49,303 nt of DNA from Endomicrobiales bacterium (GCA_016929635.1 JAFGIL010000012.1:1-49303); one strand, 5' to 3'; positions 35,200 to 44,226 are shown, counted from the first letter of the stretch. Notes: generated by a model not told the origin, from the sequence alone. A program made the numbers and translations.

Positions 35200-37701
35200 A
35201 TGCAGGCTGTAATAATGGCCGGGGGATTCGGCACCCGCCTCAGGCCTTTAAGTTATCACATACCAAAACCAATGGTACCCATGGCTAATAATCCAATGCT
35301 GTACCATATAGTTAAGCTTTTAAAAGCCCACGGTTTCACAAACCTGATAATGATGCTTTACTATCAACCTGAAGTTATTACGAGTTATTTTGGCGACGGT
35401 TCGAAAATGGGCGTGAATATAAGTTATTTAAAGCCCGAACAGGATTTGGGGACGGCAGGCAGCGTAAAGTATGCCAGAACCCAGTTGTCAGATAAGACAT
35501 TTATCGTTATTTCCGGGGATGTGCTGACCGATTTTGATTTAACCAAAGCAGTTGAATTTCATAAGGAAAAGAAAGCAGCTGCGACAATGGTTCTTACGAG
35601 AGTTGCTAATCCGCTGCAGTACGGGGTTGTAATAACAGATTCTGAAGGCAAGATTGAAAGATTCCTGGAAAAACCGTCATGGGGCGAGGTATTTTCCGAT
35701 ACTATTAATACAGGGTTGTATATTCTTGAACCGGAAGTTTTTGAATACATGCCTGATGACAGGCCTTTTGATTTTTCAAAAGAACTATACCCTCTTTTAT
35801 TGAGGGAAGGAAAAAAAGTTTATGGTTATGTGGCTGAAGGTTATTGGAAAGATGTGGGGAACCTGGAGGAGTACAGGCTTGGCCATTACGATATTCTTGA
35901 CGGAAAAATTAAGGTTGAGGTTGGAGGCCAGATTTCCAAGGTCGGCAAAAATGAGGTAGTCTTGGGAAAAGGATCCAGAGTAGAAGAAGGAGTGGAGTTT
36001 GAAGGGCAATCCATAATAGGAAGTAACTGTATAATAGAAAAAGATACGAAAATCAGCAGGTCAGTTATTGGTTCAAATGTAAAGATTCATTCAGGAGCCC
36101 AGATTCTCGGGTCTGTAATATGGGATAACGCTGAAATCGGCAGGGATGCCCATATAAGAGAGGGGGTCATAGGCAAAAAGACACAAATAGGAGACAGGGC
36201 TGTTGTCCAGGTTGGGGCTGTAATTTCTGATGAGTGCAACGTTGGTGCCGGTGCAGTTATAAGGCCGAACCTTAAGATATGGCCTCATAAGACTATAGAG
36301 GAAGAAGCCATAGTGTCAACCAGCCTTGTGTGGGGAGAAAAATGGAACAGGGCTCTTTTTAATGCCTATGGGATTACCGGCCTGGGAAATATTGAGATTA
36401 CTCCTGAATTTGCAACAAAGGTTGGGGCTGCATACGGGGCATACCTGGGTAAAAACTCGTATGTTATTACATCACGGGATGCGCATCCCGCAAGCCGCAT
36501 GATTAAAAGGAGTATTATTACAGGACTCGTTTCAAGTGGCGTGCGGGTTGGTGATTTAAGGACCGCTCCCATACCCGTGGTGAGGTATGAGGTGGGAAAA
36601 GAAGGCGAGGTCGGAGGTGTTCACGTGCGCCAGTCCCCTTATGATTCCAAGCTGATTGACATAAAATTTTTTGATTCACAGGGAGGAGACCTCCAGATTA
36701 AACAGGAAAAGGCAATTGAGCAGCTTTTTTTAAGGGAAGATTTTCAGAGGGCCAACCTTAAGGAAGTCGGAGAGATAGTCACATCCCCCAGGGCTCTGGA
36801 TTATTACAAAGCAGGTTACCTTAGGGCAGTTGACCACGAAATGATTCGCTCTGCAAATTTTAAGGTTGTGCTGGATTACGCATACTCCTCGGCATCTATG
36901 ATATTCCCGGCAATTTTGGGAGAACTGGGTTTGGAAGTTTTAGCCATAAATGCACATCTTAATCCAAAGAAAGTCACTAAGACCGAAGAAGAGTTTAAGC
37001 ATTCGTTAGAACAGCTCTCAGATATAGTGACGACTTTAAAAGCGGATATGGGTGTTTTAATAGATACGGGAGCCGAGAAGATATTTTTAGTTGATGAAAA
37101 GGGAAAAATTATCTCAAACGACCTCTCCCTGGTTCTGATAGCCGAATTGGTAATGAGGACTTACCGCAGGGGGAATATTGCGGTTCCGGTCCATGTTACC
37201 AACACCATTGAAGAGCTGGCTAATAATTACAACGTCAAGGTAAAAAGAACAGGCTTAACCCCGCGCCAGATTATTGAAGGCGCCCGCGATAAAGACCTTG
37301 TATTTGTAGGGGATTGTTTTGGCGGATTTATTTTCCCGGAGTTCAGGCTCGCATTTGATGCTATGTATACGATAGGCAAAATACTTGAAATGCTGGCAAA
37401 AGCCGACACGCGTTTAAACAAGTTGAGCCAGATAATACCTTCATTCGAAGTTTTTCATAAAAAAATATCCTGCCCGTGGGATAAGAAAGGCCAGGCAATG
37501 CGCTGCGCCATAGAAGACTCAAAAGGCAAGGATGTAGAGCTTATTGACGGAGTGAAAATATATTTCAAAGACAGCTGGGTGCTTCTGATACCGGATCCGG
37601 ACGAGGCGTATTTCCATATATGGGCGGAATCAAAAGATCAGGAAAAAGCAAAAGAGTTATTAAAAGAGTACAGCGAAAAAGTCAAAAAATGGCAGGAATA
37701 G
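35200..37701 (+). CDS. Mannose-1-phosphate guanylyltransferase-like protein with a degenerate phosphomannomutase domain
   Basis: An 833-residue protein in three parts. Residues 1 to about 235 are a sugar-1-phosphate nucleotidyltransferase (MAGGFGTRLRPLS at 6-18, KPMVPM, GDVLTDFD). About 250-375 are left-handed beta-helix hexapeptide repeats. About 388-833 resemble an alpha-D-phosphohexomutase. In that last part the phosphoserine loop TASHNP is replaced by VRQSPYD (476-482), and the metal loop DGDxDR by DTGAEK (622-627). It should therefore not be a working mutase. Such fusions are known and often annotated GDP-mannose pyrophosphorylase; the sugar is inferred. An intact mutase gene follows, so together they could make an NDP-sugar for cell-surface glycans. 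Confidence 0.88.
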   Translation: MQAVIMAGGFGTRLRPLSYHIPKPMVPMANNPMLYHIVKLLKAHGFTNLIMMLYYQPEVITSYFGDGSKMGVNISYLKPEQDLGTAGSVKYARTQLSDKTFIVISGDVLTDFDLTKAVEFHKEKKAAATMVLTRVANPLQYGVVITDSEGKIERFLEKPSWGEVFSDTINTGLYILEPEVFEYMPDDRPFDFSKELYPLLLREGKKVYGYVAEGYWKDVGNLEEYRLGHYDILDGKIKVEVGGQISKVGKNEVVLGKGSRVEEGVEFEGQSIIGSNCIIEKDTKISRSVIGSNVKIHSGAQILGSVIWDNAEIGRDAHIREGVIGKKTQIGDRAVVQVGAVISDECNVGAGAVIRPNLKIWPHKTIEEEAIVSTSLVWGEKWNRALFNAYGITGLGNIEITPEFATKVGAAYGAYLGKNSYVITSRDAHPASRMIKRSIITGLVSSGVRVGDLRTAPIPVVRYEVGKEGEVGGVHVRQSPYDSKLIDIKFFDSQGGDLQIKQEKAIEQLFLREDFQRANLKEVGEIVTSPRALDYYKAGYLRAVDHEMIRSANFKVVLDYAYSSASMIFPAILGELGLEVLAINAHLNPKKVTKTEEEFKHSLEQLSDIVTTLKADMGVLIDTGAEKIFLVDEKGKIISNDLSLVLIAELVMRTYRRGNIAVPVHVTNTIEELANNYNVKVKRTGLTPRQIIEGARDKDLVFVGDCFGGFIFPEFRLAFDAMYTIGKILEMLAKADTRLNKLSQIIPSFEVFHKKISCPWDKKGQAMRCAIEDSKGKDVELIDGVKIYFKDSWVLLIPDPDEAYFHIWAESKDQEKAKELLKEYSEKVKKWQE

Positions 37702-37703
37702 TT

Positions 37704-37720
37704 CGTATCTCGTGAAGCGT
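37704..37720. repeat. Left inverted repeat of the four-helix-bundle element
   Basis: CGTATCTCGTGAAGCGT here matches the complement of 38111-38127 at 15 of 17 bases. A second CGTATCTCGT unit follows (37719-37728). The pair encloses the gene at 37746-38108. Confidence 0.75.
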
Positions 37721-37745
37721 ATCTCGTATTTCGTAAAAGAATAAA

Positions 37746-38108
37746 ATGGCAGAAAAAATTCACAATTTTAGAGATTTAGATATATGGAAGAAAGGGATAA
37801 AGATTGTTAAAGACATTTATAGAATGACAAAAACTTTTCCAAAACAGGAAACTTATAGTTTAGCGAACTAAATGCAGAGAGCTGCAATTTCAGTACCGTC
37901 GAATATTTCGGAGGGTTTTAATAGATATCATAATAAAGAATATAAACAATTTTTGTATATAGCCTTGGGTTCTTGCGCGGAATTAGAAACACATATAGAA
38001 ATAGCTTGGGAGCTAGAATATATTAAGAACGAAGAAAAATTAACTATTTTAGAACAGATTGATCACGAATCTCGCATGCTTAGAAGTTTAATTAAAAAAT
38101 TGGGTTAA
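37746..38108 (+). pseudogene. 23S-rRNA-IVS-type four-helix-bundle protein, broken by a stop
   Basis: The frame from ATG 37746 reads MAEKIHNFRDLDIWKKGIK and onward, then meets TAA at 37869-37871. The same frame continues with MQRAAISVPSNISEGF to residue 120. Intact homologues read about SQxRRAAxSIPSNIAEG at this point, so the stop replaces an expected Gln (CAA to TAA). The product family is the small helical bundle encoded in 23S rRNA intervening sequences, also found free-standing and in relatives of the Avd protein. The gene lies alone between inverted repeats, between two sugar-nucleotide genes. It is either a pseudogene, a sequencing error, or two fragments; the downstream ATG at 37872 has no ribosome site. 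Confidence 0.82.
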
Positions 38109-38110
38109 TT

Positions 38111-38127
38111 GCGTTTCACGAGATACG
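38111..38127. repeat. Right inverted repeat of the four-helix-bundle element
   Basis: GCGTTTCACGAGATACG, complementary to 37704-37720 with two mismatches, followed by another AGATACGA unit. It starts two bases after the stop of the broken gene. Confidence 0.75.
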
Positions 38128-38151
38128 AGATACGATTCACGGAGTTAGATT

Positions 38152-39594
38152 ATGATAAAATTCGGCACTTCAGGTTGGCGGGGAATAATAGCAGACGATT
38201 TTACATTTGACAATGTGAGGATTGTTACGCAGTCCATAGCGGACTATGTAAAGTCACACAGGACTAAAGAAGAGGTAGCAAAAAATATACCGTTGGCAGT
38301 TATTATCGGGTATGACACGCGCTTTTTATCAGAAAAATTTGCCCAGACGTCAGCACAGGTTCTGGCAGCAAACGGCATTAAAGCCCTGCTTTGCGACAGG
38401 GATACGCCTACTCCGGTAATTGCTTTTGATATATTAAGACAAAAACTGAGCGGCGGGATTAACTTTACCGCAAGCCATAACCCGTATCAATACAACGGGC
38501 TGAAGTTTTCCCCCAGCTGGGGCGGGCCTGCCTTGCCGGAAACGACAACAGCGATCGAAAAGAAATGTAAAGTTATAGACCTCTCCGATGTTAAAACCAT
38601 GCAGTTGAGCGAAGCAAAGAAAGAAGGTCTTTTAAAAGAAGTGGACCCCAGGCAGCCATATTTCAAACGCTTGAAAGAGCTGGTCAACTTCAGGGCGATC
38701 AAGAAAAGCAATCTGAGGATTGCCACAGATTTGCTTTTTGGCACAGGTATTGGCTATCTGGACGAAATGCTTAATATAAAAGGAATTAAGCAGACAGTGA
38801 TGCATAACTGGAGGGACGTATCTTTCAAAGGCGGGTCTCCCGAGCCTTCGGAAGAGAATCTGAAGGAACTTATTCAGATTGTAAAAAAGGAATCATGCCA
38901 TTTGGGAATCGCAACAGACGGGGATGCCGACAGGTTCGGAATTTTGGATTCAAGCGGAACATTCATTAATCCAAATCAGGTTATCTCATTGCTCTTGTAT
39001 CATCTCGTAAAGACCAGGAAGTGGTCAGGGGTAGTTGCCCGCAGCGTCATGACAACCCATTTAGTGGATAAAATAGCAAGAAAATTCGGCTTGGAAGTCA
39101 AAGAAACCCCTGTCGGATTTAAATATATCGGCGAAATAATGGTCAGGGAAAAAGAAGATTTTATCATAGGCGGAGAAGAGTCCGGCGGGCTCACAATAAG
39201 GGATCACATTCCTGAAAAAGACGGAATACTGGCATGCCTGCTTGTTGCAGAGATGGTTGCAATGAGCAAGAAATCATTAAAAAGGAATTTGGAAGAAATT
39301 ATGAAGCTAGTAGGCCCTGTTTACACAAAGAGGTTGAATTTCCATCTGACCTTTGATGAGATAGAAAGCTTCAGGCTCCGCCTGCAGAAAAAGCTGCCGA
39401 CCGATATAGCGGGATTAAAGGTGAAAAACACCGTAACTATTGACGGATACAAGTTTATTTTAGCTGACGATTCATGGATTGGCATGCGTTTTTCCGGGAC
39501 AGAGCCGGTAGTGCGGCTGTATGTTGAAGCTGACTCAGTCAATAAAATGAACAAGCTGGTATTAAACGGAAAAAAGTTTATAAAAAAGGGTTAA
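38152..39594 (+). CDS. Phosphoglucomutase/phosphomannomutase
   Basis: A 480-residue alpha-D-phosphohexomutase that moves phosphate between C6 and C1 of a hexose. All key loops are intact: FGTSGWRG (4-11), the phosphoserine loop TASHNP with Ser108, the metal loop DGDADR (256-261), GGEESGG for sugar binding, and the C-terminal phosphate site RFSGTEPVVR. Glucose or mannose preference cannot be told. It complements the upstream nucleotidyltransferase, whose own mutase domain has lost these residues. The start directly follows the right repeat of the four-helix-bundle element; GGAGTTAG at 38141-38148 may serve as the ribosome site. Confidence 0.92.
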   Translation: MIKFGTSGWRGIIADDFTFDNVRIVTQSIADYVKSHRTKEEVAKNIPLAVIIGYDTRFLSEKFAQTSAQVLAANGIKALLCDRDTPTPVIAFDILRQKLSGGINFTASHNPYQYNGLKFSPSWGGPALPETTTAIEKKCKVIDLSDVKTMQLSEAKKEGLLKEVDPRQPYFKRLKELVNFRAIKKSNLRIATDLLFGTGIGYLDEMLNIKGIKQTVMHNWRDVSFKGGSPEPSEENLKELIQIVKKESCHLGIATDGDADRFGILDSSGTFINPNQVISLLLYHLVKTRKWSGVVARSVMTTHLVDKIARKFGLEVKETPVGFKYIGEIMVREKEDFIIGGEESGGLTIRDHIPEKDGILACLLVAEMVAMSKKSLKRNLEEIMKLVGPVYTKRLNFHLTFDEIESFRLRLQKKLPTDIAGLKVKNTVTIDGYKFILADDSWIGMRFSGTEPVVRLYVEADSVNKMNKLVLNGKKFIKKG

Positions 39595-39608
39595 TATATA
39601 TATGACCT

Positions 39609-39668
39609 GCAGGGGCAGTCTTGCCTGCCCGTTTGTTTGATATTTTGGGCGACTATAGTCGCCCCTAC
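39609..39668. repeat. GTAGGGG hairpin-pair repeat
   Basis: GCAGG, then hairpin GGGCAGTC tt GCCTGCCC (one mismatch), an AT spacer, and hairpin GGGCGACT AT AGTCGCCC, ending CCCCTAC. An open frame running through it falsely extends the DUF502 gene to TTG 39621. Confidence 0.85.
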
Positions 39669-39695
39669 GAATCAAGAATTTGTACAATTAAAAAA

Positions 39696-40379
39696 ATGAA
39701 TTTAAAGAGTTTTAAAAGATATTTTATTACCGGCGTTATTACAATCCTGCCTTTATGGCTCACCCTTATCTTCATATGGCTGATGTTTAATTGGATAAGC
39801 GGCTTCACGGCACCGTTTTTGAAAACCTTTTTTCTTATTTTTGGTAAAAAATTTGCGGGGTTCATAGTAAATATCATCAGTTTTTTTCTTACGTTATTCG
39901 TTATATGGTTCACAGGCGTTTTGGCAACGCATATTTTCGGCCGCCGTATACTGATAGGAATAGAGAAACTTGTAATCAAAGTCCCGATTTTAAGCGAGAT
40001 ATATTTATCGGTGCGCAAGTTCATACAGTTTTTTTCACAGAAAAGGGCTTTCCGAAGGGTGGTCCTGGTCGAATTTCCAAGAAAGGATGTTTACTCTGTT
40101 GGTTTTATCACTGTTGAATCTTTTGGCGAGATACAGGAGAAGACCTCAAGCGACTATCTTACGGTTTTTATACCAACAACCCCCAATGCCACAACGGGAT
40201 TTTTGGTTTACATGAAAAAAAGCGAGATAATACCGTTGGATATGAAAGTTGATGAGGCTATAAGGCTAATAATTTCCGGAGGTATAATTGCTCCTGAAAA
40301 AAGCAGTATAGTCGATGTTATAAAAGAAGACGGAAGCAAAGCCGAGTTTAAAGGCAATAATAATGAGAACGCCGGTTGA
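39696..40379 (+). CDS. DUF502 membrane protein
   Basis: A 227-residue inner-membrane protein of the DUF502 family. Two long hydrophobic segments lie at about 10-35 and 45-75, and the soluble part carries PILSEIYLSVRKFIQFF, VEFPRKDVYSVGFIT and the family hallmark VFIPTTPNATTGFLVY. The function is unknown; related genes are sometimes found with envelope or transport genes. I chose the ATG at 39696 because the 25 codons before it are repeat DNA; no SD is visible. The stop overlaps the histidine kinase start by 17 bases, implying coupled expression and possibly a shared signalling role. Confidence 0.88.
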   Translation: MNLKSFKRYFITGVITILPLWLTLIFIWLMFNWISGFTAPFLKTFFLIFGKKFAGFIVNIISFFLTLFVIWFTGVLATHIFGRRILIGIEKLVIKVPILSEIYLSVRKFIQFFSQKRAFRRVVLVEFPRKDVYSVGFITVESFGEIQEKTSSDYLTVFIPTTPNATTGFLVYMKKSEIIPLDMKVDEAIRLIISGGIIAPEKSSIVDVIKEDGSKAEFKGNNNENAG

Positions 40380-41907
40380 TAAATACAAACAAATACTTAA
40401 TGCAAACCAAATACTTTCATCCACATTGAACCTGGATGAGCTGCTGCGTCAGGTTATAAAGCTTGCGACTGACGTTGTAGAGGCAGAGACGTCCTCGATT
40501 TTACTTTATGACAAAGATAAAGACGAGCTGGTTTTCAACCTTGCCCTTACAGAAAAAGAGTCTGAACTGAAGGAAGTGCGTTTAAAGCTTTCAGAAGGTA
40601 TCGCGGGTTTGGTTGCGCGGGAAAGAAAACCCCGTATTGTAAATGACATAAAAGAAGAACCCCGCTGGACACAGCGCACAGACGATAAGATTGATTTTAA
40701 AACAAAATCCCTTTTAGCCGTGCCGTTAGTTTATAAAGGAAATTTATTGGGTGTTGTTGAGTCTGTAAACAAGAAAGAAGGCAAGTTTACAGATGAAGAT
40801 GTGGACGTCCTTGAGGCATTTGCAGCTCAGGCAGCCGTATCCATAGAGAATGCAAGATTATTTAATAACCTGGAAGAAGAGAAAGATAAGATTGAGGCGG
40901 TTTTCAGCCAGATGTCGGACGGAGCAATATTCTTTAATTCAAAGGGAGCGAAGCTTTTTTCCAATAATCAGGCAGAGAGGCTTTTGGGCAGTGAATATAT
41001 AGAGAAATCAAATGTAACCGAAGTTTTCAAAGAATTCAAAGTCGAGCCGTCAATTGAAGCTATTTTGAAAAGCGATAAGGATTTTATTTCGGTGGAGTTC
41101 CACCGCTCGGAAAATAAAACCTTGTACTTGTCCGGCGGCGTAAGTAAAATCCTGGATGAGAACAAAAATATTCAGGGGTTCATTATTGTTTTCCGGGACA
41201 CAACCGCAGAAAAAAAGGAAGAACTGGTTAAAAGAAATTTTTTGTCTCTGATAAGCCACAAACTGAAAACCCCGCTTGTTACAATTACGGGTTACGGGCC
41301 TTTATTATTGGGAGACCCGAAGCTGGATGATTTCCAAAAAAAGGCCGTGTCCAGCATACAGAAACAGGGCCAGCACCTGGCAAATCTAGTTGAAAAGCTG
41401 CTTGATTATACCATGGTTGAAAGCGGCCCGATTGTATTAAAGAAAGAAGATGCCGATCTGTTTGAGATAGTCAAGAAATCCGTATCAAGTCTTAAACCTT
41501 ATATTGAACAGAATTCAGCGGAAGTTTTTATCTCTGAGGACGTAAAAAGCCTTCCAAAGATAAAGATAGATAAGATTAAAATTGAAAGTGTTATTAAAAA
41601 CCTGCTGGAAAACGGCATAAAATTTAATTCCGGAAAAGATAAGAAAGTAGAGGTTAAGGCACTTCAAAAAAACGGTTTTATAGGCATTTCGATGGAGGAC
41701 AACGGCCCGGGAATACCTCCTGAAGAAAGAGAAAAGATATTTAATAAATTCTATCAGATAGAGGAGTTTTTTACCGGGCAGGTGGAAGGAGCCGGGCTGG
41801 GGCTTGCTTTAACAAAACAGATTCTGGAAGCCCACGGCGGCAAAATAGAGCTTGAAAGCTCTATGGGTAAGGGATCGAAGTTTCGTTTTTTATTGCCGGA
41901 AAAATAG
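40363..41907 (+). CDS. Soluble GAF-PAS histidine kinase
   Basis: A 514-residue sensor kinase with no membrane segment. A GAF domain (about 15-168: SSILLYDKDKDEL, LLAVPLVYKGNLLGVV), a PAS-like domain (about 178-285), the dimerisation/H-box SLISHKLKTPL with His299, and an ATPase domain with NLLENGIKFN (N box), DNGPGIPPEE (G1) and GAGLGLALTKQI (G2) are in order. The H-box reads SHKLKTP where SHELRTP is common. It overlaps the DUF502 gene. Its response regulator is not adjacent; the receiver-HTH genes at 44227 and 45302 are candidates. The input is presumably cytosolic. Confidence 0.93.
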   Translation: MRTPVDKYKQILNANQILSSTLNLDELLRQVIKLATDVVEAETSSILLYDKDKDELVFNLALTEKESELKEVRLKLSEGIAGLVARERKPRIVNDIKEEPRWTQRTDDKIDFKTKSLLAVPLVYKGNLLGVVESVNKKEGKFTDEDVDVLEAFAAQAAVSIENARLFNNLEEEKDKIEAVFSQMSDGAIFFNSKGAKLFSNNQAERLLGSEYIEKSNVTEVFKEFKVEPSIEAILKSDKDFISVEFHRSENKTLYLSGGVSKILDENKNIQGFIIVFRDTTAEKKEELVKRNFLSLISHKLKTPLVTITGYGPLLLGDPKLDDFQKKAVSSIQKQGQHLANLVEKLLDYTMVESGPIVLKKEDADLFEIVKKSVSSLKPYIEQNSAEVFISEDVKSLPKIKIDKIKIESVIKNLLENGIKFNSGKDKKVEVKALQKNGFIGISMEDNGPGIPPEEREKIFNKFYQIEEFFTGQVEGAGLGLALTKQILEAHGGKIELESSMGKGSKFRFLLPEK

Positions 41908-41944
41908 CTAAAAGTTTAACTAAACATTAATAAAGGAGGATGCT

Positions 41945-42559
41945 ATGAAGAAGAGCAGTGTTTTTGTATCAGGAATCGTAGCCATGGCAGTTATTATTGG
42001 ATTGTCTTCATGCTCAAGCATGCCGAAGGTGACACGCACGGCGGTTGACGAGGAGATTGATGTCAGCGGTTATTGGAACGACACGGATTCAAGGCTTGTA
42101 TCACAGGAAATGATCAGTGATTGCCTTTCAAGGCCGTGGTTTAATGAGTTTACTTCCAAGAATGACGAAAAACCGCGCCTTATTGTCGGGACCGTGCTGA
42201 ATAAAAGCCATGAGCATATTAATACAGAGACATTTGTAAAAGACCTGGAGCGCGAACTGACAAATTCAGGAAAAGTGAAGTTTGTCGCATCCCGCGACCA
42301 GCGCCAGGAAGTCAGGGAAGAAAGGCTTGACCAGGCAGAAAACGCAAGCCTTGAGACAGCTAAAAGCATGGGGCAGGAATACGGTGCTGATTTCATGGTA
42401 AAAGGGCAGATTAACACTATTCTTGATCAGGCAGGAAAAATTCAGGTGAAGTATTACCAGGTTGAGCTTGAACTTATTGACATGCTTACAAACGAGAAAG
42501 CCTGGATAGGGCAGAAAAAAATTAAGAAAGTAGTGAAACACAAGAAAAGCAAATTTTAA
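41945..42559 (+). CDS. LpoB-like lipoprotein, penicillin-binding protein activator family
   Basis: A 204-residue lipoprotein with signal MKKSSVFVSGIVAMAVIIGL and lipobox LSSC (Cys23). The mature domain matches the LpoB family (VSGYWNDTDSRLVSQEMI, IVGTVLNKSHEHI, GADFMVKGQI, YYQVELELIDM). In enterobacteria LpoB reaches through the periplasm to activate PBP1b. Homologues in other phyla are less studied. AAAGGAGG lies 6 bases upstream. Together with the COG3014-type lipoprotein that follows it forms a pair seen in many genomes. The PBP1A gene at 32650-35007 is a possible but untested partner. Confidence 0.9.
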   Translation: MKKSSVFVSGIVAMAVIIGLSSCSSMPKVTRTAVDEEIDVSGYWNDTDSRLVSQEMISDCLSRPWFNEFTSKNDEKPRLIVGTVLNKSHEHINTETFVKDLERELTNSGKVKFVASRDQRQEVREERLDQAENASLETAKSMGQEYGADFMVKGQINTILDQAGKIQVKYYQVELELIDMLTNEKAWIGQKKIKKVVKHKKSKF

Positions 42560-42580
42560 TATTATAATGGCAAGGGTGAC

Positions 42581-42667
42581 GGTAACGATGCCAGTTTCGT
42601 CTAACGGTTAAGTCAATCATGTTTTTTACACATTACCTTTACCGTTTCCGATACGGGCTTCGTTACC
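42581..42667. repeat. Long imperfect inverted repeat
   Basis: Arms of about 31 bases (42581-42612 and 42637-42667) begin and end with perfect GGTAACGA/TCGTTACC and share an inner ACGGT/ACCGT. The central 24 bases include GTTTTTT. It fills the gap between the two lipoprotein genes. The design resembles the other dispersed repeats but the sequence class is different. Confidence 0.65.
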
Positions 42668-42718
42668 TTATCCGTTCAAGATATATCTGAATTAGAATTT
42701 AAACTCTTTGCAATATAT

Positions 42719-44128
42719 ATGAAACCTTCAATTTCCTATATAGCTCTGATATCCGCTATTTTACTTACCTCTTGCGCAACAAGAACAGCTTACTACAGCA
42801 AGCTGGATTCATTAGTATCTTCAGAAAAATACTCGGAAGCAGTTGCTTTTAATGAAACCTCAAAAGAAAAAACTTACGGAAAGAAAAACGCATTGCTTTA
42901 CTACCTTGACCGCGGCATGCTTCTCCATTTTAGCGGAGAGTATGAAGACAGCAACCTTGCATTTGAGAAAGCAAAGCGCCTGGCTGAGGAATATTTCACC
43001 AAAAGTATAACCGCCGAAGCCTCAACGCTTTTAATAAGCGACAATATGCGCCCTTACTACGGAGAAGATTTTGAGCGCGCCCTGGTACATGTGTTCAGTG
43101 CGCTCAACTACGTTTTCCTGGGCATGGAAAACGAGGCTCTGGTTGAGGCCCGCCAGGTAGATCATTTCCTTAAAACGCTGAAGGTGGATTACGGGCATAA
43201 GAACACTTATCTTGAGGATGCTTTTGTCAGGTATTTAATGGGGATGCTTTACGAGAACCAGGGAGAGATAAACGATGCTTTTATATCCTATCGCAAAGCT
43301 CTGGATGCATATGATACCTACTATAAATATTTTCAAACCTCAGCCCCTCCTGAATTGGTTGCGGATGCATTAAGGACCGCAAGAATTCTGGGTTTTAAAG
43401 ACGAAATCAGGCAAATAAAGGATAAATGGAAAAAAATAGATGTTGAATCACCCTCATCATCCGAAGGGGAGCTGGTGGTCTTGCATTATAATGGATTTTC
43501 ACCGGTGAAGATTGACCATTTTTTTGAAATCAGCTTCAACAAGGGGTGGCTGTATGTTGAAAGTATGGATGTTAAGGGCGAGGACGAGGAGAAAGTGGAA
43601 CAGGCGCGCAGCATCGTTCGTTCCATTGCATCTGATGAGCAGATCCGCCTGGCATTTCCTAAGTATGTACCCCAGGATTATAAGATCACTAATTTTGATG
43701 TTTCAACACCGGATTCAGGAAATGTTCCCGGTGTTCTTGTTGAAGATATCGGCAATATAGCTGTAAAAGGTCTGGAAGAAAGAATAAATAGAATCAGGGC
43801 AAGGACAATAGCAAGGGGTGTGATAAAGTTTGTTTTAGCCCAGAAAGTTACTAAAAAGGTAGAGAAATCAAGCGGGGAGCTTTCAGCCTGGTTTGCAAAA
43901 ACTATTCTAAAAACAGTCTCAGCTGCAACAGAGCTTTCAGACAAGCGTTCGTGGCGTTCCTTGCCGGATGAGATTTTTATGGCAAGGGTGCCTTTAAAAG
44001 AAGGGGTGCATTCGGTTAATATAAAGTTTTATAATAAGGCAAACAGAGAAGTAAGTATCAAAACCATAGATGATATCAAAATCAGGAAAGGTAAGAAGAC
44101 TTTCGTCGCAGTACGGACAGCTTTATAA
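42719..44128 (+). CDS. COG3014-like TPR lipoprotein
   Basis: A 469-residue lipoprotein (lipobox LLTSC, Cys19). An alpha-helical repeat region (about 25-235) has TPR-like units such as LDRGMLLHFSGEYEDSNLAF and MGMLYENQGEINDAFISYRK. A beta-rich C-terminal region (about 245-469) follows. This matches the uncharacterised COG3014 family, often coded beside LpoB-like proteins, so a joint role in wall synthesis or envelope assembly is inferred. No clear ribosome site. Confidence 0.78.
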   Translation: MKPSISYIALISAILLTSCATRTAYYSKLDSLVSSEKYSEAVAFNETSKEKTYGKKNALLYYLDRGMLLHFSGEYEDSNLAFEKAKRLAEEYFTKSITAEASTLLISDNMRPYYGEDFERALVHVFSALNYVFLGMENEALVEARQVDHFLKTLKVDYGHKNTYLEDAFVRYLMGMLYENQGEINDAFISYRKALDAYDTYYKYFQTSAPPELVADALRTARILGFKDEIRQIKDKWKKIDVESPSSSEGELVVLHYNGFSPVKIDHFFEISFNKGWLYVESMDVKGEDEEKVEQARSIVRSIASDEQIRLAFPKYVPQDYKITNFDVSTPDSGNVPGVLVEDIGNIAVKGLEERINRIRARTIARGVIKFVLAQKVTKKVEKSSGELSAWFAKTILKTVSAATELSDKRSWRSLPDEIFMARVPLKEGVHSVNIKFYNKANREVSIKTIDDIKIRKGKKTFVAVRTAL

Positions 44129-44178
44129 CTTGGATTATTTTGATTATTTGAGTTAAAAACGCGGTTTTTAAAAAAGGG

Positions 44179-44207
44179 TTGATATCTTAGAGATATTTTT
44201 GTAAGAT
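44179..44207 (+). promoter_or_regulatory. Promoter with dyad in the spacer, first REC-HTH gene
   Basis: TTGATA (44179-44184), a 17-base spacer and TAAGAT (44202-44207). The perfect dyad ATATCT TAG AGATAT (44182-44196) sits inside the spacer, where MerR-type regulators bind. The start codon is only 20 bases beyond the -10. Confidence 0.65.
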
Positions 44208-44226
44208 TAAATAGGGGTATTAAAAT

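Noticed and set aside
37872-38108. The 78-residue four-helix-bundle fragment as an independent gene
   Set aside because: The same frame upstream encodes the missing N-terminal half, and the internal ATG has no ribosome site. A broken gene is the simpler reading.
39621-39695. TTG start giving a longer DUF502 protein
   Set aside because: The extra 25 codons begin inside a dispersed hairpin repeat and do not resemble the family N-terminus.
44156-44170. AAAAAC GCG GTTTTT as a terminator after the COG3014-like gene
   Set aside because: The stem is only six A/T-rich pairs, too weak to call.
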